A stretch of DNA of 64,000 nucleotides, taken from NCBI GenBank assembly GCA_016787225.1, contig JAEUUY010000011.1, positions 186,001-250,000 of the forward strand, written 5' to 3'. Shown here piece by piece: positions 25,797 through 34,852 of the stretch (its first letter is position 1; each line of letters opens with the position of its first letter). The position numbers were made by a program, and so were the translations under genes. The stretch is from Chitinophagales bacterium (GTDB lineage Bacteria; Bacteroidota; Bacteroidia; Chitinophagales; JADJOU01). The notes beneath the pieces are model-generated. The model worked only from the letters and a program-made list of their open reading frames with translations, searched no databases and had not been told where the DNA came from.

Positions 25797-28274
25797 ATGC
25801 AGACCAGCAATCACGAGCTAGCAAATATTTTAAACCTAAGTATGGCAGGAAATATTCCTGTGCAGGTCATAGAGCGCATAGATATCGATAGTAGAAATAT
25901 TGTCTTCCCCGATACTACTTTGTTTGTTGCCTTGGATGGAACTAAATCAAATGGGATTGATTTTATACCAGAGCTCATCGAAAGAGGTGTAAGACATTTT
26001 ATCGTAGAAGAAAAATATAGGGACAAATGCGAACAGTTAAAAGCAAATTTCTATTTAGTTCGCGACCCCTTAACCGCTTGGCAAACTATAGTTGAATTTA
26101 AAAGAAGAGAATACGCGCTTCCTGTTATAGGCATCACTGGCTCTAATGGTAAAACGATAGTCAAAGAATGGTTGTCGCAGATTCTAACAACCAATTTTTC
26201 TATTTGTAAAAGCCCTAAGAGTTATAACTCCCAAATTGGCGTACCACTTTCGGTATGGAATCTAAGTGAGAAAAATGATTTAGCCATATTCGAAGCAGGT
26301 ATTTCCAAGCCGAAGGAAATGGAGAAGCTTGAGAAAATGATAGTTCCAACAATAGGTATATTAACCAATATAGGTGATGCTCATCAGGCTAATTTCAATA
26401 GTGTCGAAGATAAGCTTATAGAAAAACTAAAGCTATTTGTCAAATCCAAGATTTTAATCCTTCCTCATGACTTATTAATAAGCTATCCTCAAGCTTTTGA
26501 TGAATTAACTTCACAGAACAAAGATTTGAAAATAGTGAGTTGGTCAGAAGAGGACAATGCGCAGGTTAAGGTAAATGTAAACAGCGCACTAAAAATATTA
26601 ATTTTAGAATTTGAGGGCTGTCAATACAAAATTCCATTAAAACGATTGGAGAACTCTTACATTGAGAATTTAGTTCATTGTTCGTTGACAGTTTTGGTAT
26701 TGAAGCAAGATTTAAATGCACTGATACCAAAAATTTCCAAACTCTCTGACCTAGAAATGCGACTAGAACTCATAGAAGGTATTCACGATATGACTATTAT
26801 TAATGATACCTATAATGCCGATATGGATTCATTGTTGATAGCGGTTCAGTATTTATTTGCACAAACACCGCAAACTAAAAAATCGATTATTCTCTCGGAA
26901 ATACAGCAGACATTGGATAATGCTAATCTTCGAATTTATGAAATTCTCAAAGATAAAAATATTGCTTATCTTGCTTTGATTGGGCAGACATATTTTGATC
27001 ATGCAGATACGTTTAAAAAACTGACTGCTGAAAAAATTTCATTCTATACCTCTACAGAAGAATTTTTAACCTATCAAGACGCCTCGCAGTTTAAGCAACA
27101 TACGCTACTCATCAAGGGAGCTCGCAAATTTCAATTAGAGAAAATAGTGCAGCAGTATCGCAAGAAAACACATAGTACCTATTTAAAAGTACATCTCAAT
27201 GCTTTGAAAAATAATTTGCGAGTTTTCACTAGTCTTTTAAAGCCACAAACGAAAGTGATGCTCATGCTCAAAGCCTCAGGCTATGGACTAGGCAGCATAG
27301 AACTCGCTAGACAACTCGAAAACGAGCGCGTGGATTATTATGCGGTAGCTTATACCGATGAGGCTATTGAACTCAGAAATATAGGCATTCAAAAACCCAT
27401 CATGGTTTTAAATCCCGAAGTAGGAGCGCTATCTAAACTCATCGATTATCAACTCGAACCTGAGGTTTATAGTTTAGGGATATTGAAAAAATTGATTGAA
27501 GAATTGAATCAACTATCAGATGCTAAAACAATTTCTATTCACTTAAAAATAGAAACTGGTATGCACCGACTGGGGGTTACAGCAGAAGAATTGTCCGAAG
27601 TAATATCGCTACTAAAGGAACATAGACAAATTGTGGTCAAGTACGCTATGACTCACCTAGCAGCTAGCGATGATACTACATTTGATTATTTTACAATTGA
27701 ACAAATAAGTAAGTTTCAATCTATAGCTAATCAAATTGAAAAAGAACTCGGCTATACTTTTTCTCGCCACGCACTGAATACTGGAGGTATTATAAAACAC
27801 AATGCTCATCAGATGGGTATGGTACGTTTAGGGATAGGTTTGTTTGGATTTGATAGTACGGGGACTGTGCAACATCAGCTGCAAAATACAATCTCGTTGA
27901 TTTCTCGCATAGCACAAATTAAAACGGTTCTACCAACCGAGACAGTAGGTTATTCCAGAAAAGGTAAGGTAAGTCGTGAAACCAAAATCGCTATACTCAA
28001 TATTGGGTATGCGGATGGTTATTTTAGAAATTTCGGAAACGGATTAGCGCAGGTTTATATCAAAGGTCAGTATGCACCTACTATAGGCAATATATGTATG
28101 GACATGACGATGATAGATATTACCGACTGTAAAAATATAGAAGAAGGAGACGAGGTAGAACTCATCGGCAGTCATATCTCCGCTGCTGACCTAGCCGCCA
28201 AAGCGAATACTATTTCCTATGAAATCCTCACCTCCATTTCGAATCGAGTACAGAGGGTTTATTGGGAGGATTAG
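25797..28274 (+). CDS. Bifunctional MurF / alanine racemase
   Basis: An 825-residue fusion for cell-wall precursor synthesis in the cytoplasm. Residues 1 to about 455 are MurF, which adds D-Ala-D-Ala to UDP-MurNAc-tripeptide; the Mur-ligase P-loop GITGSNGKT is at 112-120, and FEAGISKPKEME, TNIGDAHQANF and MTIINDTYNADMDS follow. Residues about 460-825 are a fold-III alanine racemase: KVMLMLKASGYGLGS carries the PLP lysine K492, then KIETGMHRLGV, NTGGIIKHN, GLFGFD, VGYSRKG and GNICMDMTMIDIT. The classic racemase sequence is K-A-D/N-A-Y-G, here K-A-S-G-Y-G. This fusion is common in Bacteroidota and joins D-alanine supply with its use. Confidence 0.95.
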   Translation: MQTSNHELANILNLSMAGNIPVQVIERIDIDSRNIVFPDTTLFVALDGTKSNGIDFIPELIERGVRHFIVEEKYRDKCEQLKANFYLVRDPLTAWQTIVEFKRREYALPVIGITGSNGKTIVKEWLSQILTTNFSICKSPKSYNSQIGVPLSVWNLSEKNDLAIFEAGISKPKEMEKLEKMIVPTIGILTNIGDAHQANFNSVEDKLIEKLKLFVKSKILILPHDLLISYPQAFDELTSQNKDLKIVSWSEEDNAQVKVNVNSALKILILEFEGCQYKIPLKRLENSYIENLVHCSLTVLVLKQDLNALIPKISKLSDLEMRLELIEGIHDMTIINDTYNADMDSLLIAVQYLFAQTPQTKKSIILSEIQQTLDNANLRIYEILKDKNIAYLALIGQTYFDHADTFKKLTAEKISFYTSTEEFLTYQDASQFKQHTLLIKGARKFQLEKIVQQYRKKTHSTYLKVHLNALKNNLRVFTSLLKPQTKVMLMLKASGYGLGSIELARQLENERVDYYAVAYTDEAIELRNIGIQKPIMVLNPEVGALSKLIDYQLEPEVYSLGILKKLIEELNQLSDAKTISIHLKIETGMHRLGVTAEELSEVISLLKEHRQIVVKYAMTHLAASDDTTFDYFTIEQISKFQSIANQIEKELGYTFSRHALNTGGIIKHNAHQMGMVRLGIGLFGFDSTGTVQHQLQNTISLISRIAQIKTVLPTETVGYSRKGKVSRETKIAILNIGYADGYFRNFGNGLAQVYIKGQYAPTIGNICMDMTMIDITDCKNIEEGDEVELIGSHISAADLAAKANTISYEILTSISNRVQRVYWED

Positions 28275-28320
28275 GGGTTAATCACTGCTAATTATATTTT
28301 CTATAGTTAACCAATAATTT

Positions 28321-29370
28321 TCACCTTACAACCTCAAAATTATGGACGAATGACTTCCATGCATCTAAATCATTTTCAAGATAACTGCTTAAACGTTCAT
28401 ATACTAATCTAGATACCTTTTTCTCAATGATTGGCAGATATAATTTACTTCGTGTTGCTCCATAAAAATTATATCCATTACCTTTTAATGAAGCGACTAT
28501 AAACAAATTATCCGTGATCTGTTTTCTACTAGAACTTAGTTCTATTTCAAACTTAGATGATGTCTCTTTGATAACTTTTTTAAACCCATTAATCACTCCA
28601 TCATAAAGAGAGCCATTTAAATAAGTTCGATCATTTCCTGCATATGTTATCGATGTTTGATTAATATCACATGTAAATGCTAGTCCTATTTTAATATCAT
28701 AATCTTCAACTTTATCCTTAATTTTTAACAAAAATCTAGGAGTATTCAGTCTGTTATAATTTAATTCATTTTCAAACAAATTAAGAACACCCTCAGGATA
28801 ATTAAACACTATTTTTTGCCTATAGGAAGTAATTCTATCATAGCTTACTATTTGCCAATTTGGATTCAAAAATGCAAAGTTTTTCAAAAATCTATTCAAG
28901 CTGTCAAAGTCAGTTTTTAAATCACTAAAAATATTCTTATCAGCTACAAACTCAACACATACTACATTTTCTTTAACTCCAATTGGTGGTCTATTCTTAA
29001 TTTCGTATTTTCCCCCGACTCCTGTTAAAACTAACTCAGATAATTTACTAGATACTCTTATTTCAACTTTTGAACTCAATGCAATAACTAATGAAAGTCC
29101 CATTCCTTTTAATTCATCATTAATTGAAGGGAGATTCTGAAGGCAAGAAACTATGTTGTCAACATTTACCTTCTTCAACTTAAAAATGAGTTTATTTTCA
29201 GGATAAAGGAATATCTCAATTATTGGATTCTTTGCACAATTACAAAATAGAAACTCTAATAAAAATTCAAGCATTTTATTATATCCATAATAATTTGTAG
29301 AGCCGTTGTACATACCTGGTCTTAAACGCATATGCTCATTCCAATTCATTTTAACTATATCCTTGCTCAT
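28321..29370 (-). CDS. Degenerate GyrB/ParE N-terminal-like protein (no Toprim domain)
   Basis: A 349-residue protein that aligns by eye along the 43-kDa ATPase/transducer half of GyrB and then stops. Matches are MRLRPGMYNGST (RKRPGMYIG in GyrB), ELKGMGLSLVIALSSKVEI (GGLHGVGASVVNALS), FLKNFAFLNPNWQI, NDRTYLNGSLYDGVINGF (EGGTHLEGF) and GATRSKLYLPI (QTKTKL). The ATP-binding residues appear lost: the N-box asparagine aligns with Phe, DDGRGIP is absent and the QTK lysine aligns with Arg. There is no Toprim domain and no topoisomerase tail. It starts 4 bases after the Fic gene, in one transcript. Because some Fic toxins AMPylate GyrB/ParE, a decoy or antidote role is an attractive inference. The coding sequence is A/T-rich. 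Confidence 0.7.
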   Translation of the reverse strand: MSKDIVKMNWNEHMRLRPGMYNGSTNYYGYNKMLEFLLEFLFCNCAKNPIIEIFLYPENKLIFKLKKVNVDNIVSCLQNLPSINDELKGMGLSLVIALSSKVEIRVSSKLSELVLTGVGGKYEIKNRPPIGVKENVVCVEFVADKNIFSDLKTDFDSLNRFLKNFAFLNPNWQIVSYDRITSYRQKIVFNYPEGVLNLFENELNYNRLNTPRFLLKIKDKVEDYDIKIGLAFTCDINQTSITYAGNDRTYLNGSLYDGVINGFKKVIKETSSKFEIELSSSRKQITDNLFIVASLKGNGYNFYGATRSKLYLPIIEKKVSRLVYERLSSYLENDLDAWKSFVHNFEVVR

Positions 29371-29374
29371 TATC

Positions 29375-30160
29375 TTATTTATTGTTTATTTGTGCAATAG
29401 ACTTCGACAACATCAACAAAAAAGGCAACCCCTTCTCATAATCCAATTCATCATAATACAATCCAACACGCGCTAGGTTAGCATAATAGTCACTTAAATT
29501 TTGATAATAGTAGTTTTCACTGGCGATGAACCAAGCCTTATTGCCGAGTTTAGTCGCTAAGAACCATTTCTCTAATAGTCGAGCGGTTCTACCATTTCCA
29601 TCATTAAATGGATGTATTTTTACAAAAACAAGATGAATTAATGATGCATAATAAAAAACTTCTTCGATACTCAAGTCTTGTTCTATAAGTTCGGAAAGTT
29701 CTTGCCAAAACGATTCATATTCGCTGTGTACTATAAAACTATTTGCCGCTTCATACTGCACCCGATTTGTTTTTTGTTCTATCACCAGCATATTGACTTT
29801 TCGCACCACACCCCTATGAGATGCTGGCAGTAAATGTTCTGTAGCGATAGTATGTGCTTGTAAAAAATTATTTGCTGTCAATGGATGATCTCGTGCGAAT
29901 TCATAGGCGCTATATAAATCATTTGGCTTTTCTATTAGATTTGGCAGATACTCTATATCCAACACTTTGTGCTTAACATAGCTATCTACTTCTAAAGTTT
30001 CTCCCTCGATCCTCGATGAAGACATAACCGAAACAGCAGTAGCAAAAGTAAAATTTTTACTCGTCCATTCCCTTTCTGATAGCTCATTAAATTCCTTTCT
30101 TAGATCTACACTCAGGGTCGAGGAATACGAATCAAAATATATATCAGTTAGTTTTTTCAT
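29375..30160 (-). CDS. Fic-family adenylyltransferase with N-terminal inhibitory motif (class II)
   Basis: A 261-residue Fic protein. The catalytic loop HPFNDGNGRTAR is at 183-194, with the essential histidine H183 and all residues for ATP binding. The N-terminal inhibition motif S/TxxxE(G/N) is present as SSRIEG at 48-53, the class II arrangement in which the glutamate blocks productive ATP binding. The ATG at 30160 is chosen because a TTG nine bases upstream lies inside a TAnnTTTG promoter element. Fic enzymes transfer AMP to Tyr/Ser/Thr hydroxyls of target proteins. The next gene encodes a GyrB-like protein, and gyrase/topoisomerase IV are established targets of FicT toxins, so the target may be a type II topoisomerase. 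That link is inference. Confidence 0.92.
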   Translation of the reverse strand: MKKLTDIYFDSYSSTLSVDLRKEFNELSEREWTSKNFTFATAVSVMSSSRIEGETLEVDSYVKHKVLDIEYLPNLIEKPNDLYSAYEFARDHPLTANNFLQAHTIATEHLLPASHRGVVRKVNMLVIEQKTNRVQYEAANSFIVHSEYESFWQELSELIEQDLSIEEVFYYASLIHLVFVKIHPFNDGNGRTARLLEKWFLATKLGNKAWFIASENYYYQNLSDYYANLARVGLYYDELDYEKGLPFLLMLSKSIAQINNK

Positions 30161-30166
30161 TGAAGA

Positions 30167-30174
30167 CAAAGTTA
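30167..30174 (-). promoter_or_regulatory. Probable -7 promoter element (TAACTTTG) for the fic operon
   Basis: The minus strand reads TAACTTTG, matching TAnnTTTG, only six bases upstream of the Fic ATG at 30160. Transcription would start at or close to the start codon. Confidence 0.5.
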
Positions 30175-30203
30175 ATAACTAACTCATAGAGATTACAGAA
30201 AAC

Positions 30204-31229
30204 TTAGACCGTTTCCCACACCTTAGTTCCCTCGCTGCAATTTTTACAGATATCGATTTCTTTGCGAGATTTTAGAATAGAAGTTCTAAATCTTATATAA
30301 GGAGCGCTATGCCAGATGGTATCTAAATCTTGTTCTAAAAGATTGCCCATTTTATACTTGGCATCTTTATCAAAACAGCAGGGAAGGAGATTTCCATCCC
30401 AGGTGGAAACGGCAGAATGCCAAAGTTTCCAGCATTGATTCTTTAGATTATTTTTAATCACCCATTTTCCATCCCTCGTCTTTTTATATCTAGAATATTT
30501 ATCAATACTCGGTATTAATTCACTTCCGTTTTCAAAATCATAAATCTGAGCCGTTTTCAAAACGACTTTATCTACACCCAGCTCATCAGCAAATTGATAA
30601 ATTTCTTCTATTTGATGTTCATTGGGTTTCACAACCAGCATTTGAAATACGATTTCTGGATTTGATTTATTTAAACGCTTCCTTGCTGCTACCAAATTTT
30701 TAGTACCTTCTATCACTTTTGAAAGATTTCCGTCCCTGCGGTATTGTTCATAGACTTGCTGGGTAGTACCATCAATAGAAATCAATATGCGATCTAGTCC
30801 ACTAAGAATGGTTTCTTCACATTTAGCTGGAGTTAAATAATGTGCATTGGTACTCGTAATTGTATAGAGTTTGTGTTTTTTTGCTAAGCGTATCATCTCA
30901 GTGAAATCTTTATGAATAAAAGGCTCTCCCTGAAAATAAAGATATAGAAAAATTAAATCATTTTTTACTTTTTGAACTACAGTTTCAAAATCTTGTAAGA
31001 CTGCGTTTCCCGTCTCACGAGTAAAACTTTTCAGACCACTTGGACACTCAGGGCAGGAAAGATTGCATTTTGTAGTCGGTTCGAAACTCAGAGTAAATGG
31101 TCGATGCAGTACAATAGGTTTTTTGAGAATTAAAGAAAGATAATAAGAAAAATAGCAGAGAAAAAAATTAGCTAACTTTCGAAAGCTAAGGACTCGAATA
31201 AAACGAATTGTTTCATTGAATGATACCAA
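30204..31229 (-). CDS. Radical SAM/SPASM domain protein
   Basis: A 341-residue radical SAM enzyme. The 4Fe-4S-binding motif CxxxCxxC is present as CNLSCPEC (near residues 54-61), followed by the usual partial TIM-barrel strands, including FLYLYFQGEPFIHKDF and DRILISIDGTTQQVYEQYRR. The C-terminal part is a SPASM-type domain with CWKLWHSAVSTWDGNLLPCC and IDICKNC, which would hold one or two further clusters. A hydrophobic stretch near residues 12-36 may make a membrane contact. The family includes peptide-modifying maturases and other enzymes. No precursor peptide gene is visible next to it, so the substrate is unknown. It starts 4 bases after the batE stop codon. Confidence 0.88.
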   Translation of the reverse strand: MVSFNETIRFIRVLSFRKLANFFLCYFSYYLSLILKKPIVLHRPFTLSFEPTTKCNLSCPECPSGLKSFTRETGNAVLQDFETVVQKVKNDLIFLYLYFQGEPFIHKDFTEMIRLAKKHKLYTITSTNAHYLTPAKCEETILSGLDRILISIDGTTQQVYEQYRRDGNLSKVIEGTKNLVAARKRLNKSNPEIVFQMLVVKPNEHQIEEIYQFADELGVDKVVLKTAQIYDFENGSELIPSIDKYSRYKKTRDGKWVIKNNLKNQCWKLWHSAVSTWDGNLLPCCFDKDAKYKMGNLLEQDLDTIWHSAPYIRFRTSILKSRKEIDICKNCSEGTKVWETV

Positions 31230-31233
31230 AATA

Positions 31234-31956
31234 CTATATGTAAATTACATTAGATTTCTGAATCCAATAATTCTTTTTTGACTCGGTTTCTACCTGAATA
31301 GTTTCACCTACCTCGTCTAGTACATATACTAGCTCACCTTCTCTGAGTGTTTTCGATTCTCCTTTCAAATTTACATTTTCAAAGCCTGTAGATTCTATGG
31401 ATATGACCGCAGAACCAGTCTGATTCTTGAAATACTGCTGCAAGAAAAACAAGATGGCAAAAATAAAAGTGATAACAAAAAGATAGGGTCTAAGAAAACC
31501 CAGCTTGATATCTCCTTTAAAATATCGAAAAATACCATAGGCTAATAGTACTAATGAAAAAATGATAACTATTAACTTCAAGGTAAACTCAGAAAAGAAG
31601 AAACAGATTTTTTTCAGAATATCATTAGTAAATAAAATCTTATTTTCTGTATCTAAACCTAACTTAGCTCTTACGACCTTGACATTAAATTTGACATCTT
31701 CTTGATTATAATTTTCTCTTAGTGATTTTTCATAATTAGCTATCGCTTGTGCAAAGTTTTTATTTCTATAATGAGCATTGCCTAGGGCAAAATAAGCTTT
31801 AGCCTTATTGCAGTTGGGAGATTTCAATTCTTTTTCCCACATCAAAATAGCATTGGCATAATCACCTGTTTCATATGCTTTCATTGCACTCGTAGCGTAT
31901 TGACCCTGCACTGCATTAGTCACTAACATCAAAAATAATAATCCAATATATCGCAT
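31234..31956 (-). CDS. batE: BatE-like TPR protein
   Basis: A 240-residue envelope protein: a signal peptide (about residues 1-18), TPR repeats (YATSAMKAYETGDYANAILMW, AKAYFALGNAHYRNKNFAQAIANYEKSLREN), two central membrane helices (about 130-146 and 155-173), and a C-terminal SH3-like domain (GESKTLREGELVYVLDEVGE). This is the layout of BatE of the Bacteroides aerotolerance (Bat) cluster. It follows batD by 3 bases. In Bacteroides the Bat operon supports oxygen tolerance and includes BatA-C von Willebrand A proteins; those are not in this window, so only the D-E part is present here. Confidence 0.85.
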   Translation of the reverse strand: MRYIGLLFLMLVTNAVQGQYATSAMKAYETGDYANAILMWEKELKSPNCNKAKAYFALGNAHYRNKNFAQAIANYEKSLRENYNQEDVKFNVKVVRAKLGLDTENKILFTNDILKKICFFFSEFTLKLIVIIFSLVLLAYGIFRYFKGDIKLGFLRPYLFVITFIFAILFFLQQYFKNQTGSAVISIESTGFENVNLKGESKTLREGELVYVLDEVGETIQVETESKKNYWIQKSNVIYI

Positions 31957-31959
31957 ACC

Positions 31960-33900
31960 TTAAACTATTTGTCTATCAATATCTGTGAGTATTTCCAGAC
32001 TATTATCATAAATTTCCTGCATCCCTTGAGTACCATAATTTGTATATAGTCCCATTTCACTATTATCTATGAGGTGAATCATCTTAGTAATAAGTTCATA
32101 GCTCACTCCTTTCTCTCTTAGTTTCTCTGCAATATTACTTCTTGTCAAATCGGATGTTTCTAACCTCAACTTATGACTTAAATAGTTCCAATAGGTTCTT
32201 GTTAACTCCTGATAAAAGGATTGCTTATTGTTATCCTTGAGATATACTTCTGCTTGCTTCATTTGCTGCATGACTCTCTCAGAAATTTTCTTTCCAGAAA
32301 TAAATCTATCCTCAATTCTTTCATGCTTAGGTATCAAGCCAAGGCCTAAAGCTAACATAAGTGGCAATAGACCAGCACCAAAAAACAAACTAGTAGGCAA
32401 ACTAGCAGCTATAGAATAATCTTTACTCTCTTTAATTTTTTGTTTAGCAAAATTAAATTCACCGTACTTTTTACCTTTCTCTTTGGCGCTCGTAGGCTTA
32501 CCTGTAATAGTTAAAGCAGTAGATGGAGCCGTTAGTGTCACATACTTTTTTTGTTCGAGATCAAAATATGAAAATTCAATATTCGGAGTATAATAATTGC
32601 CTGGTGAATGAGGAATCGCCACATAATTCCAAGTTTTGGTTCCAGACATGATTGGTTGTACATTGTAGTTTTCTTTTAAAATAGGATCGTAAAGTTCAAA
32701 CTCTTCATTCCAAATATTTTTAGGAGGCTCAATTAAGGGAAGATTCCCTGAACCAGTTAGCTCTACCTTATAATTCAAGGCCTCATCTGTTTTAAGTGTC
32801 TTTTTATCCGCATAGGCATTGAAAGAAAATTTGCCAACTCCTCCGGAAAAAGAAGCAGGAGCATTTTCTGGCAAAGGCATTACTGTTATTCGCTCCGTTC
32901 CTGATGAAAATGAATAAGGAATTTCCTTGAACTGCACTCCCATAGTATTCATAGTCATTCCCATCGACATTAAAATTGCTTCCATCAAATCTCTCGGTTG
33001 CCTATTTTGATTTTGATTTTGTCTCATAATAGGAACTAATGCTATAGTCTTCATTTTTAATGGAGTAATTTCAAGAGTACCTGCTTTTGTTGGAAATAAG
33101 AGAATCTTTTTAATTTCAACACTCACGAATTCTTTGCCGTTGATTACTTCTCTCTTCATTTCTAATTTGTCTGGCAGTGGGAGGTCTTGCGTCCAAAAAC
33201 CATTGAAATTAGGCACTTTTTCTGCTTCAAATCCTTTACTGTTCAATGAAGTGTATATCTTAATACTAGCACTCACTGGCTCTCCTACATATACTTTGCT
33301 TTTGTTAACATGTATCCGTGCAAAGATATCCTTGGATAGATTTATATCTTTTTCATCCTTATAAACTCCGCTAGGTGCTTGCTGATTTTGTGCTGGTGCT
33401 TGTCTTCCCATACTAGGAGGCGGACTAAAGGGATCATAGGGGTCATTGAAGGCTGCGAACGGATCATAAGGATCGGGTTGTCTCTGTTGTGCTGGAGGTT
33501 TAGGAAGAGTTCCAGGTTTTACTACTTCAATTTCAATAGGTTGAGTTTCTATCAAGCTTCCATCCGAAAGCTGGAATGATTGCTTCGGTATGATATTCTT
33601 CCCTATTTTTTTACTTACAAGGTATACCGTATAAGAATTTGTTTGAGAACTAGACATAGACCCATTAATAAGAGTAGAAGTCATTCTTCTACCTATATGA
33701 GGACCTCCAACAAGTTCAAATGGTTCAAAACCTTTTCTAACAAGACCTCTTTCATTATAATTAGAAAGAGAATATGTTACCATAAGAGGTTCACCAGCCT
33801 CCACTTTTTTTCCACTAACTTGAATTTCAATTCCACGCTGCGAATAAATGCTAGACCAACAAGCTAGAAAGCAAAAAGTTATTACGGCAAAGGCCTTCAT
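31960..33900 (-). CDS. batD: BatD protein
   Basis: A 646-residue membrane-anchored envelope protein with an N-terminal signal peptide (to about residue 20), then Ig/cohesin-like repeats (KKVEAGEPLMVTYSL, NKSKVYVGEPVSASIKIY, KKTLKTDEALNYKVELTG), typical of the BatD family. A transmembrane helix lies at about residues 507-528 and a cytoplasmic helical tail follows (MQQMKQAEVYLKDNNK onward). An unusual Pro/Gln-rich insert near residues 135-175 contains DPYDPF twice. Batch members D and E are adjacent and read in the same direction. The function in aerotolerance comes from Bacteroides genetics; the molecular activity is not known. Confidence 0.9.
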   Translation of the reverse strand: MKAFAVITFCFLACWSSIYSQRGIEIQVSGKKVEAGEPLMVTYSLSNYNERGLVRKGFEPFELVGGPHIGRRMTSTLINGSMSSSQTNSYTVYLVSKKIGKNIIPKQSFQLSDGSLIETQPIEIEVVKPGTLPKPPAQQRQPDPYDPFAAFNDPYDPFSPPPSMGRQAPAQNQQAPSGVYKDEKDINLSKDIFARIHVNKSKVYVGEPVSASIKIYTSLNSKGFEAEKVPNFNGFWTQDLPLPDKLEMKREVINGKEFVSVEIKKILLFPTKAGTLEITPLKMKTIALVPIMRQNQNQNRQPRDLMEAILMSMGMTMNTMGVQFKEIPYSFSSGTERITVMPLPENAPASFSGGVGKFSFNAYADKKTLKTDEALNYKVELTGSGNLPLIEPPKNIWNEEFELYDPILKENYNVQPIMSGTKTWNYVAIPHSPGNYYTPNIEFSYFDLEQKKYVTLTAPSTALTITGKPTSAKEKGKKYGEFNFAKQKIKESKDYSIAASLPTSLFFGAGLLPLMLALGLGLIPKHERIEDRFISGKKISERVMQQMKQAEVYLKDNNKQSFYQELTRTYWNYLSHKLRLETSDLTRSNIAEKLREKGVSYELITKMIHLIDNSEMGLYTNYGTQGMQEIYDNSLEILTDIDRQIV

Positions 33901-34018
33901 TATGCAATAAGTTGTTTATATTAAATCTTAGACAAAAATCATACTATTTTCTTTTAATAAATCACTTTTTAAAGTTTATTAGCGGTTTTTTTCATTTATT
34001 TGTGAGAAATAAAATCTA

Positions 34019-34489
34019 TTGAATAAGTTAGACATACGGATTGAACTTACCCAGTGTAGTTTTGAAGAATTAAAACTAGATGACCAAGAGCTTGTTTTGG
34101 CAAGCAAAAAAGCTCTGGAGTTATCGCATTCTCCCTATTCAAATTTTAAAGTAGGATGTGCGATAAGATTAGAGAACGAGCAAATCGTATTAGGTGCTAA
34201 TCAGGAAAATGCCTCCTATCCTATGTGTCTGTGTGCAGAAGGAACTGCACTAGCAGCTGTGGCCTCTCAGTACGCTGGCATTAAAATCGAAAAGGTGGCC
34301 ATACATGCACCAACAAATACACCTGCTTCACCTTGTGGATATTGCCGCCAATCTTTTAAAGAGTATGAAACGAGAATGAAAAAAAAGTTTAATTATTTAT
34401 TAGCAGGGAATAAAGATATTTATGGATTCAATGGAATAGATACATTGCTACCGCTAGCCTTTAGTGCTGAAGATTTGAAGGAACAATAG
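34019..34489 (+). CDS. cdd: Cytidine deaminase
   Basis: A 156-residue cytoplasmic enzyme that deaminates cytidine and deoxycytidine to uridine for pyrimidine salvage. The start is a TTG at 34019; no ATG fits the frame upstream. Key motifs are the substrate-binding PYSNFKVGCAI and GANQENASYPMCLCAEGTAL, with the zinc ligand C and catalytic glutamate in CAE, and the zinc pair PCGYC. The family uses either C-A-E with two PCxxC cysteines (tetrameric type), as here. The length is that of the homotetrameric enzymes. The gene is divergent from batD and stands alone. Confidence 0.93.
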   Translation: MNKLDIRIELTQCSFEELKLDDQELVLASKKALELSHSPYSNFKVGCAIRLENEQIVLGANQENASYPMCLCAEGTALAAVASQYAGIKIEKVAIHAPTNTPASPCGYCRQSFKEYETRMKKKFNYLLAGNKDIYGFNGIDTLLPLAFSAEDLKEQ

Positions 34490-34563
34490 ATACAATTTGA
34501 ACAATAAATGGTTTAATATATAATCGAAATTTTGAATATTACCTGTTATTAATTATTTAATTG

Positions 34564-34571
34564 TAGCTTTG
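34564..34571 (+). promoter_or_regulatory. Probable -7 promoter element (TAGCTTTG) for the cold-shock gene
   Basis: TAGCTTTG matches TAnnTTTG and ends 23 bases before the cold-shock protein ATG at 34595. Confidence 0.5.
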
Positions 34572-34594
34572 TATATTATTTTTAAATTACAACA

Positions 34595-34789
34595 ATGAAA
34601 AAAGGAATCGTAAAATTCTTTAATTCTACCAAAGGTTTTGGTTTTATTAAAGATGTTGAATCAAATGAAGAGTTCTTCGTACATGTATCTGGACTTATCC
34701 ACGAGATACAAGAAAAAGATGAAGTTACCTTTGATGTTCAACAAGGAAAAAAAGGTTTAAACGCTGTCAATGTAAAAAGAGTAGCCTAA
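34595..34789 (+). CDS. Cold-shock domain protein (CspA family)
   Basis: A 64-residue cold-shock domain protein with both RNA-binding signatures: RNP1 as KGFGFI near residues 14-19 and RNP2 as FFVHVS near residues 28-33. The start MKKGIVKFFNSTKGFGF is typical. Such proteins bind single-stranded RNA or DNA and act as RNA chaperones in the cytoplasm. The gene stands alone with its own promoter element and a strong terminator 60 bases downstream. Whether it responds to cold is not shown by the sequence. Confidence 0.95.
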   Translation: MKKGIVKFFNSTKGFGFIKDVESNEEFFVHVSGLIHEIQEKDEVTFDVQQGKKGLNAVNVKRVA

Positions 34790-34852
34790 ATAAAACCTCA
34801 CTCACAAAATTTTAAACGTATACTAAGATATAATAATAAAGTTTTTTGATTG

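Noticed and set aside
28321-29370. Calling the GyrB-like protein the housekeeping gyrase or topoisomerase IV subunit
   Set aside because: It stops after the transducer region, lacks the Toprim domain, and its ATP-binding residues do not match.
30160-30169. TTG start for the Fic protein at 30169
   Set aside because: This codon lies inside the TAACTTTG promoter element, so it would not be in the transcript. The ATG at 30160 is preferred.
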